Position numbers and translations under genes: made by a program
Shown here: positions 1 through 5,135 of the stretch, in pieces
Numbering within the stretch: position 1 is the first letter of the stretch
Layout: each line of letters opens with the position of its first letter
Source of the DNA: Synechococcus sp. UW140
GTDB lineage: Bacteria; Cyanobacteriota; Cyanobacteriia; PCC-6307; Cyanobiaceae
Direction of reading: 5' to 3'
Length of the DNA stretch: 6,175 bases
Assembly (NCBI GenBank): GCA_945878795.1
Contig: CAMDWF010000144.1
Coordinates: 1-6,175, forward strand
Notes under the pieces: generated by a model
What the model was told of the DNA's origin: nothing
Seen by the model: the letters and a program-made list of their open reading frames with translations, nothing else
The model's database searches: none

Positions 1-73
1 GCTGGCCCTGGCCCTGCTTGATTTCAGGGGCGCCCAGGATCTGCAGACCTGGCTGGAGCCGCTTGAACCCTGA
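1..73 (+). CDS. 3' end of an Rpn-family (DUF2887/DUF4351) gene, partial
   Basis: This is the tail of a gene that begins outside the window. The reading frame gives 23 residues ending in QTWLEPLEP and stops with TGA at 71-73. Those residues are identical to the C-terminus of the complete Rpn-like gene at 5136-6110, so the fragment belongs to the same family (the DUF4351 helical tail, pattern LLDF..A.DLQTWL). Only the last part of the C-terminal domain is visible, so nothing can be said about whether the rest is intact. It may be a second gene copy, or the same gene seen twice if the window closes on itself. It is followed by 93 bp and then the MNT gene on the same strand. Confidence 0.8.
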   Translation, partial: LALALLDFRGAQDLQTWLEPLEP

Positions 74-84
74 GGTGCCTGGAG

Positions 85-111
85 TCAACATGTTGGCGCG
101 TGCCTCAACAT
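85..111 (+). promoter_or_regulatory. Paired TCAACAT motif with a 10-bp palindrome upstream of the MNT gene
   Basis: TCAACAT occurs at 85-91 and 105-111, starts 20 bp apart (about two helical turns). The first copy sits in the perfect palindrome CAACATGTTG (86-95). MNT-HEPN and other toxin-antitoxin units are often autoregulated through such sites just upstream of the first gene, so this is a candidate operator. The spacing and palindrome are seen directly; the regulatory role is inference. The single mismatch between the two end-repeats alters the second motif (TCAACGT in the right copy). No convincing sigma-70 promoter is visible beside it. Confidence 0.25.
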
Positions 112-166
112 CGCCGTGCAGCCAAGGCAAGTCCCCCGCATTTACGGGCCCCAATAGGATTGCCTA

Positions 167-517
167 ATGACCGCCAGCGAAAGCACCTTCGCACCCCTGC
201 GCCGCCGGGAGCGGCAGCGGCGGATCACTGCGCTGCGCCAGCGCCTCTGGGACACCCTGGGGACAAACGATTGCAGCGTCTGGCTATTCGGATCTCTTGC
301 CAGGGGCGATTGGGATGGCTACTCGGATATCGATTTGCTGGTGGTTGGCACCAACCAAGACGCGGCTGAACTGGCCGCCGATCAACTGATTGAAGCCTTG
401 GTGGGTGATGACGTGCTGGCGATCGATCAGGAGCGCTGGCAGGCTATGGACCGCTCTCCCTCGCCCCACTGGCGGGCGATCCGCGCCCAGGCGATCCGCC
501 TCCTTCCGGAGCCATGA
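167..517 (+). CDS. MNT-domain nucleotidyltransferase, antitoxin of a HEPN-MNT pair
   Basis: A 116-residue minimal nucleotidyltransferase (Pol beta superfamily). The signature G42-S-x-x-R-G47 is followed by S53-D54-x-D56, the metal-binding pair. D87, in the strand VLAID, is a plausible third acidic residue. In characterised HEPN-MNT pairs such as MntA-HepT, the MNT protein neutralises the HEPN RNase toxin by adding AMP to a tyrosine; with all motif residues present, that role is plausible here. The ATG at 167 is supported by AGGA (156-159) seven bases upstream. The TGA overlaps the ATG of the HEPN gene (ATGA, 514-517), indicating translational coupling. The protein is basic near the N-terminus (RRRERQRR). 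A damaged second copy of this gene lies at 4665-4973. The family call is firm; the exact chemistry is inferred. Confidence 0.92.
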   Translation: MTASESTFAPLRRRERQRRITALRQRLWDTLGTNDCSVWLFGSLARGDWDGYSDIDLLVVGTNQDAAELAADQLIEALVGDDVLAIDQERWQAMDRSPSPHWRAIRAQAIRLLPEP

Positions 518-912
518 GCCAGGCGCGACCGATGGCCTGGTGGCGCCAGGCCCGCAACGACCTCGATTTGGCGGCGGTGGCCAGCCGCAATGGCTTCCAC
601 GCCCAAGCCTGCTTCTTTGCCACCCAGGCGGCGGAGAAGGCCCTCAAAGGGGCGATCGTGGAGCTGGGCCTGGCGCCGCCCCACACCCATGGCCTCCCCA
701 AGCTGGTGGAGGTGCTGGCAGAACAAGGTGTGGATGCCTCGGGTCTGGCGAACCTGCCCCTGCGGGCTCTGACGCGGATGACCGTGACCAGCCGCTATCC
801 CCTGGAGGACACGGCGCCGATGGATCTGTTCGAGACAAGCGACAGCGAGCAGGCGATCACCACGGCCACGGCGGTGCTGGCCTGGGTGGAGCGGCTTGAT
901 CAGGCGGCTTGA
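514..912 (+). CDS. HEPN-domain protein, putative toxin partner of the MNT protein
   Basis: A 132-residue all-helical protein of the HEPN type (PF05168-like). It carries the family pattern CFFATQAAEKALKG (residues 33-46), then HTHGLPKL (57-64) and TSRYP (92-96). HEPN proteins paired with MNT proteins are usually RNases held in check by their partner. I cannot find the RX4-6H catalytic motif expected of active HEPN RNases: no histidine follows R94, and the nearest arrangement, R25-N-G-F-H29, has only three intervening residues. It may therefore belong to the RYP-type subgroup, whose activity is less clear. Translation is coupled to the MNT gene through ATGA. GGAG at 508-511 is only 2 bp from the start, so coupling probably matters more than this site. 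The last codons lie in a 13-bp tandem duplication, and the 3' end overlaps the convergent DUF6880 fragment. Confidence 0.88.
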   Translation: MSQARPMAWWRQARNDLDLAAVASRNGFHAQACFFATQAAEKALKGAIVELGLAPPHTHGLPKLVEVLAEQGVDASGLANLPLRALTRMTVTSRYPLEDTAPMDLFETSDSEQAITTATAVLAWVERLDQAA

Positions 913-916
913 TCAG
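891..916 (+). repeat. 13-bp tandem duplication at the HEPN stop
   Basis: GCGGCTTGATCAG occurs twice head to tail (891-903 and 904-916). The second copy supplies the HEPN stop codon (910-912). The minus-strand DUF6880 fragment stops in the first copy (900-902). With one copy only, the HEPN frame would read on as QGDG to the next TGA, so the duplication slightly changes the protein's end. It may be a slippage or repair scar at the junction of the two convergent genes. Confidence 0.9.
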
Positions 917-1346
917 GGGGATGGCTGAGGCGGATCTGGCTCCTTAACTCCGTCGGTTCCCCCCCCAAAACGACTCCCTCGTCGAAGCAGTCGCAGCGAT
1001 CGCCCCGAGATTTGGCCAGATCGAGGAACCGCCACAGCAATTCCAGCGCCAGATCGGGATCGTGGGCGGCAATAGGCCCCGCAATCGCCTGGCGCTGCCG
1101 GTCGAGATCAGCCAGCAAGGCATCGCGTCGCTTCTTATCCAGCCAACTGCTGGAACGCTCCACCGCCGCCAACCGCTTGCGCACCTCCTGCGCCATCTCC
1201 AGCGGTCCCTGCTGCTCCGCCAATGCCAGCCGCAACGCCCGCCGCGCCGCCGCATTGCCCTCGGTGTGTTGCAGCAGCAGTTCCGCCAACCGAGCGGGCC
1301 CCAGCGCTTCCAGGTTCTTGGCATTGAGGCTGGCGCGGCCGGCCAT
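900..1346 (-). CDS. DUF6880-family protein, C-terminally truncated
   Basis: A 148-residue protein starting MAGRASLNAKNLEALG, which I recognise as the conserved N-terminus of DUF6880 proteins. These are often found beside SWIM zinc-finger genes and have no firm function. The family-like part runs to about residue 120 (LELLWRFLDLAKSRGDRCD). After that the sequence (FDEGVVLGGEPTELRS to the end) no longer resembles the family. Full-length members, as I recall, are several hundred residues long, so most of the protein is missing. The lost part appears to have been replaced where the gene meets the HEPN gene, and the two stops overlap convergently. The new tail contains a run of eight G on the coding strand. 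The start lacks a visible Shine-Dalgarno site. No SWIM partner is present upstream; the TIR gene lies there instead, 133 bp away. Probably a gene remnant, though the frame is open. Confidence 0.6.
   Translation of the reverse strand: MAGRASLNAKNLEALGPARLAELLLQHTEGNAAARRALRLALAEQQGPLEMAQEVRKRLAAVERSSSWLDKKRRDALLADLDRQRQAIAGPIAAHDPDLALELLWRFLDLAKSRGDRCDCFDEGVVLGGEPTELRSQIRLSHPPDQAA
959..970. repeat. C8A4 homopolymer tract
   Basis: Eight C (959-966) followed by four A (967-970) on the plus strand, read as T4G8 in the coding direction of the DUF6880 fragment. Tracts of this length can slip. Losing one G would bring an early TAA into frame, while gaining one would shift to a tail ending near 913. 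The tract lies just after family similarity ends, so it may mark the breakpoint rather than a regulated switch. Confidence 0.85.
996..1003. other. HIP1 octamer GCGATCGC
   Basis: A perfect copy of the highly iterated palindrome typical of many cyanobacterial genomes, inside the DUF6880 fragment. With the copy at 2173-2180 it mildly supports a cyanobacterial origin. Two copies in 6 kb of GC-rich DNA is suggestive, not proof. Confidence 0.8.
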
Positions 1347-1479
1347 GGTGAGGGGGGAGGGGCTAGCGGATGACCGTGGCGCAGAAGGAGCGGCTGGATG
1401 GGCGGAGAACCTCAGCCTGGGTGATGATTTTGAAGGGTATCGCCGGTTCCGGTGAGGATGGCTTCAGCGGGGACAGCTC

Positions 1480-4400
1480 TCAACCAACTGGTGTCTCACC
1501 ATCCAGTATCTTGCGCCGCCATTGCAACACGCTGGCCATATCCAGGCTTTCGCCCACGAACTCGATCTGTCTGATCTGCTCTGGGCTGAGGCCGGCGGCC
1601 AGCTGCCGCTGCAGCACGCTGCTGATTTCCATCCAGCGCACATCGGGGAAGGCGCGACTGTTGGAGCGCTGGGTAAACAGGGAAGACTGATGGATCCGCT
1701 CTAGATCGAAGCGGGAGGCGAAATCGGCGCGAGCCTGTCCGAGGGAATCGGCCCAGTGGGCCTCGCGATCAGTGGCTGCTTCCCGGCCAATCACCAGCAT
1801 CACCGGGCCGGGCTGCTGGGTCCAGGTCTGAATCCAGCGGGGCTTTTTGATCGTGAAGATCTCACGGCCATCTTTGCGGCGGCGCAGGTGGGAGGGACCG
1901 GCCTTGAGCTGCAGATAGATGTAGCGGCCGGTGCCTTTGCCGTCGTCGTCGGTGAACTCCACTTGCATGTCGATGCCGTCGTCTTCATCGGGGTTGATCT
2001 CCTGCCATTTCTGATTGGCGCTGGTGAGGCGGGCGCCCACCTCCAGCACCAGCAGCTTGCCTTTGCGTCGAGTGGTGAGTTCGGGAAGTACCTGCTGGCC
2101 GAGGGCTTCCGCCTGGCGGCGGAGGGAGGTGTCGGCAAAGAGGCGCTCCAGGTTGTCGTAGAGGGCGAAGGGGCGATCGCAGCCGTCGCACACCACCTGG
2201 GCGCGTTCGCCATCGCGCGCCAGCTTCTGCATCAGCACCGCCCCGTTGCCCTTGGGGGCGTGGCAGTGGGGGCAAAGCCAATGGCGACGTCGCTCCACCG
2301 ATTCGGCGGCCTCACGCAGGTGCCCATCAATGAGCTGGGCGAACTGCACCCGCTCCGCGTCCGTCACCGCAGGGGCCATGTGCAGTGTGACCGTGCCTTC
2401 GCTGGCGTTGTGGCGCTGGAGCTGCACCGCCAGCGCCCGGCCAGCGGCCGCCTTGGGGGTGGCGAGGCTGCTGAACTCGGCTGCGTCGCGCCAGAGATCC
2501 TGCAGGCGGAACACCTGGGTTTCGGCCAGGCTCACCACCAGGGTGGCGTGGATCTGATCGAGCCAGCCGCGCACCTCGTAGCTCACGAACGGTGCCGGCA
2601 GGGCGGGGGAGGGCGGTCGCTCGCGGCCGCAGTGGCTGGGAAACACCAGCTGGCTGCCCTGGCGCAGGCAGATCTTGCGATCTTGCAACTGGCGCTCCAG
2701 CTCGGCCAGCAGCACCTGCTCTTCGGCGGCCACCAGCCGCGGCTGGTCTGCGGCGAGGGGCAATTCGGCGGCGGCGATGGCGCCGACGGGCATGGTGCCG
2801 AGCTGGGGTTCGGCTTGGCGCAGGCGGCGCAACACCGCCTGGCCGTAGTAGCCCAGCCATTCAGGCTTGAGCAGCACGTAATCGCCGTAGTCGAGTTGTT
2901 TGAGCACGCCGGGGCCATCGAGTAGGCCGAGCACGGTCTGGAGGGCGGCGTCGTCGAGGCCGGGGGTGTGGACGCGCTTGCGCAGGCGCTCGCGCAGATC
3001 CTTGTAGGTGAGCAGCGCCTCGCCTTGATCACGCAACCGCAGGATCTCCCCCTTGATCTCCTGGAACAACCGCGGTGATGTGTGGCGGGGCAGCTGGTCC
3101 CAGGCGATGGCGTCGTGGATGGCCCGCTGCAGCGCCTCACAGCCGCTGCCGTCGAGAGCGCTGGTTTCCAGGAAGGGTATGGCCTGCTCCGCCGCGAAAC
3201 CCTCCAGGCGGGCGCGGCTGGCGCGGAAGCCGGCGTCCACCCGGGCGGCCACCAGCAGCTGGGGCGGCGGCTCGGCGAGGCTGCGGCGCAGGGCGGTCTG
3301 CCAGTCGTGCAGGCCTTCCAGCACCTCATCGCGGGAGGCGTCGAAGAGCAGCAGTACCAGGGCGGCGCGGTCGAGAAAGAGCTGGTGGATCAGGCGCTGA
3401 TCGGCCTGGCCGCCGAAATCCCAGAGCCACACCTCCCGGTGGGCCTCGCCAGTCGCGGCGGGCTGGGGCAGGGGCCACTGGGTGCACCAGGCGCCCACTG
3501 TGGAGGCCTCGCTTTCTTCAAACGTGCCGGTGGCCAGCCGGCGGGTGAGGCCGGTCTTGCCGGCACCGCTCTCGCCCACCACCAGCACCTTGGCATTGGT
3601 GTAGCTGCTGGAAGCCTCGTCGTCGCTGGCTGGGGGTGGGGAGGCCTGCAGATCCGCTTGCCAGAGCAGCACCAGCCCGAACTCACCAGCCGCCCACAGG
3701 CCGCCATCCGGGCTCCAGCCCACGCTCCACACCGGCCCCTTGTGGCCTTCGAGCACCGCCAGCTCGCGGCCGCTCGCCGCCTCCCACAGCCGCAGCGTTC
3801 CATCGGCCCCGCCGCTGAGCAGCCGGGCGCCATCCGGGCTCCAGCCCACACTCAGGGCTGGGCCGGGATGCAACAGCTGAAGGGAGCGGGGGTGTTGGGG
3901 CGGGTCTGAGGGGGTCGCCATGGCGGGCTGGGCGGGGGCGGGGTTTGCCGGCGCTGGCAGTGCTGGTGGCTCTGCCGTGATGCCTGATGGCGAGCGGGGC
4001 TGCTCGGGGCCCCGGGGTGTCGTCTCCTCCCCTGCGCTGGAAGAGGGAACGCCAGCAGCCTTTTCGTCCGTCTGCCGCTGCCGCGCCCCGCATGCCTCCA
4101 GCAACCGCCCTAACTGCGCCTGCCGATCCGCCTCGGATTGCCAATTGATGTAGGCGTAGCCGCGCAGCATCGCCTTGATCGGCGCGTCGTCGAGCCGCAG
4201 GGGCAGGAAGCGCCGCTCCAGGTTCTGCGGATCGCGGAAAATCGCGGTGTGGCCCTCCAGGCTCACCCAATCGGAGCCGAAAGCGTTGGCGGACATGCAC
4301 AACAGCAGCACCGCCGAGTGCTCCAGGCCCTCCTCAATCTTCGCGGAGATCAGATCGCCAGGCTGAATCAACCACTCGTCAAACCACACCCGCAGGCCGG

Positions 4401-4503
4401 CTGCACACAGTTGCTCCGCCAGCTCGCGCACCACCGGCTTGTCGGCGCTGCTGTGGCTGAGGAAGACGTCGTAGCGGTAGCGAGTTGGGGCAGGCCCGGC
4501 CAT
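1480..4503 (-). CDS. TIR-WD40-Roc GTPase-COR-like-zinc ribbon-DUF4365 multidomain protein
   Basis: A 1007-residue NLR/ROCO-like protein. TIR, about residues 9-135: RYDVFLSHSSAD, then SANAFGSDWVSLE with E83 as the expected catalytic glutamate of NAD-cleaving TIRs. A Pro/Ala-rich linker (140-205) follows, then two WD40 repeats (about 216-283, VGWSPDG twice, 42 residues apart). Roc/Rab-like GTPase, about 304-470: P-loop G310-ESGAGKT, D362-FGGQ (G3), and TSA near 447-449 (G5); the G4 site reads ARVD (420-423) instead of NKxD. A COR/winged-helix-like region spans about 480-620. A zinc ribbon uses C744, C747, C772 and C775. The DUF4365 domain, about 815-930, has D845 and Q865-L-K867, matching PD-(D/E)XK folds. 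It carries no transmembrane segment or signal peptide, so it is probably cytosolic. Role inferred: WD40/Roc sensing, with TIR NADase and a nuclease-like tail as outputs. I prefer ATG 4503 because TIR then starts near residue 9. A TTG at 4581 has GGAG seven bases upstream and would add 26 unconserved-looking residues. Confidence 0.9.
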   Translation of the reverse strand: MAGPAPTRYRYDVFLSHSSADKPVVRELAEQLCAAGLRVWFDEWLIQPGDLISAKIEEGLEHSAVLLLCMSANAFGSDWVSLEGHTAIFRDPQNLERRFLPLRLDDAPIKAMLRGYAYINWQSEADRQAQLGRLLEACGARQRQTDEKAAGVPSSSAGEETTPRGPEQPRSPSGITAEPPALPAPANPAPAQPAMATPSDPPQHPRSLQLLHPGPALSVGWSPDGARLLSGGADGTLRLWEAASGRELAVLEGHKGPVWSVGWSPDGGLWAAGEFGLVLLWQADLQASPPPASDDEASSSYTNAKVLVVGESGAGKTGLTRRLATGTFEESEASTVGAWCTQWPLPQPAATGEAHREVWLWDFGGQADQRLIHQLFLDRAALVLLLFDASRDEVLEGLHDWQTALRRSLAEPPPQLLVAARVDAGFRASRARLEGFAAEQAIPFLETSALDGSGCEALQRAIHDAIAWDQLPRHTSPRLFQEIKGEILRLRDQGEALLTYKDLRERLRKRVHTPGLDDAALQTVLGLLDGPGVLKQLDYGDYVLLKPEWLGYYGQAVLRRLRQAEPQLGTMPVGAIAAAELPLAADQPRLVAAEEQVLLAELERQLQDRKICLRQGSQLVFPSHCGRERPPSPALPAPFVSYEVRGWLDQIHATLVVSLAETQVFRLQDLWRDAAEFSSLATPKAAAGRALAVQLQRHNASEGTVTLHMAPAVTDAERVQFAQLIDGHLREAAESVERRRHWLCPHCHAPKGNGAVLMQKLARDGERAQVVCDGCDRPFALYDNLERLFADTSLRRQAEALGQQVLPELTTRRKGKLLVLEVGARLTSANQKWQEINPDEDDGIDMQVEFTDDDGKGTGRYIYLQLKAGPSHLRRRKDGREIFTIKKPRWIQTWTQQPGPVMLVIGREAATDREAHWADSLGQARADFASRFDLERIHQSSLFTQRSNSRAFPDVRWMEISSVLQRQLAAGLSPEQIRQIEFVGESLDMASVLQWRRKILDGETPVG
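2173..2180. other. HIP1 octamer GCGATCGC
   Basis: Second perfect copy of the cyanobacterial HIP1 palindrome, within the zinc-ribbon part of the TIR-Roc gene. I found no other perfect copy in the window. Confidence 0.8.
3702..3849 (-). repeat. WD40 repeat unit with 22-bp identical cores
   Basis: The same 22-bp core is present at 3702-3723 and 3828-3849. The copies are 126 bp apart, exactly 42 codons, the size of one WD40 blade. Read on the minus strand they encode the VGWSPDG part of each blade. Near-identical DNA between blades is typical of propellers that gain and lose repeats by recombination. Only two blades are present here. Confidence 0.85.
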
Positions 4504-4664
4504 GGGGGCAGGGTAGGCAATCGGGGGGTCTTGGCCTCCAGTCTTGAGGTCGTTCGCCGAATGGACTGCACAGCCCTGCAAGCAGTTGCTCCAATCGCAC
4601 GATGAATCGATTGGCCAACAGTGTTATCTGGTTTGGCGGTTCACGGCCCTCATAAGATTGGCTG
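4504..4664. promoter_or_regulatory. Divergent intergenic region between the TIR-Roc gene and the MNT pseudogene
   Basis: This gap must hold the promoter of the TIR-Roc gene (leftward) unless transcription comes from further away. It holds a 7-bp inverted repeat, CCAATCG (4591-4597) and CGATTGG (4608-4614), separated by 10 bp, with the palindrome AATCGATT (4606-4613 region) overlapping the right arm. This could be an operator. I see no convincing -35/-10 pair. GGAG at 4589-4592 on the minus strand precedes the alternative TTG start at 4581. From about 4636 the sequence resembles the upstream region of the intact MNT gene. Confidence 0.35.
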
Positions 4665-4973
4665 ATGACCCCCAGCGAAACCACCTTCGCACCACTGCGC
4701 CGCCGGGAGCGGCAGCGGCGGATCACGGCTTTGCGCCAGCGCCTGCGGGACACCCTGGGACAAAACGACTGCAGCGTCTGGCTGTTCGGATCTCTTGCCC
4801 GGGACGATTGGGATGGGTTTTCGGATATCGATTTGCTGTGGTTGGCACCAACCAAGACGCGGCTGAGCGGGCCGCCGATCAACTGATTGCAGCCCTGGTG
4901 GGTGATGACGTGCTGGCGATTGATCACGGGCGCTGGCAGGCTATGGCCATTTCCACCTCGCCCCACTGGCGGG
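4636..4973 (+). repeat. Diverged duplicate of the MNT gene region (partner 138-476)
   Basis: This stretch aligns with 138-476 through the weakly conserved upstream sequence and then closely through the MNT coding region, with one single-base gap. Similarity stops abruptly after the shared CCCCACTGGCGGG. In translation about 13 of 103 compared residues differ, so this is an older duplication, or a copy from a related locus, compared with the near-identical end-repeats. Confidence 0.85.
4665..4973 (+). pseudogene. Frameshifted MNT nucleotidyltransferase copy without a HEPN partner
   Basis: The first 58 residues match the intact MNT protein with six differences, then one base is missing near 4838 (CTGTGG here, CTGGTGG in the intact copy). 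The original frame ends shortly after at 4886. The matching continuation (VVGTNQDAAE... to SPHWR) lies in another frame up to 4973. After that the sequence is unrelated, so the last 14 or so residues are also lost. The nucleotidyltransferase signature is partly altered (GSLARDD instead of GSLARGD). The Shine-Dalgarno site is weakened, AAGA replacing AGGA. No HEPN gene follows; the Rpn-like gene comes next. This is a decayed antitoxin relic, unless the missing base is a sequencing error. Even then the C-terminus would be foreign and the partner absent. Confidence 0.85.
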
Positions 4974-5135
4974 ACGACTCCCTCGCCGCCGCCCAGCTGC
5001 GGTCAATGGCGAGGCACTGGGGTCAAAACCTGACGCGCCCGGTGCAGGTGCCGGTGGCGGCCAGTTGGTGACAGGCGGTGGCACTGAATCCATGGGGCGC
5101 CATCGCCACCCCTACCGCCGTGTGCAGCCACTGTC

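Larger units (their letters stand above)
1..138 (+). repeat. Direct repeat, left copy (Rpn 3' end plus flank)
   Basis: Bases 1-138 align without gaps to 6038-6175. I see one difference: A at 110 against G at 6147. The repeat covers the last 24 codons of the Rpn-like gene and 65 bp of non-coding sequence after it. Near-identity in the non-coding part argues for a recent duplication, or for one locus seen at both ends of a closed molecule. The true extent cannot be seen because both copies run into the window edges. Confidence 0.95.

Noticed and set aside
71..111. Hairpin-like sequence after the left Rpn stop, considered as a terminator
   Set aside because: The best stem (GTTGGC with GCC...AAC) is short and bulged and is not followed by a T run, so it is not a convincing intrinsic terminator.
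970..981. ACGACTCCCTCG shared with 4974-4985, considered as a recombination junction
   Set aside because: A 12-bp match is expected about once by chance in a window of this size, and similarity does not extend on either side.
1012..1455. Plus-strand frames opposite the DUF6880 fragment
   Set aside because: The minus strand carries the conserved MAGRASLNAKNLEALG start; the plus-strand products are Arg/Ser-rich with no family pattern.
1756..2925. Long plus-strand open frame (389 codons) opposite the TIR-Roc gene
   Set aside because: It is antisense to a clearly conserved multidomain protein. Its translation is Gly/Ala/Val/His-rich with no motif, as expected for the opposite strand of GC-rich coding DNA.
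3082..3909. Plus-strand open frame (275 codons) opposite the Roc/WD40 part
   Set aside because: Same antisense effect. No domain is recognisable, and the real motifs (P-loop, WD40) are on the minus strand.
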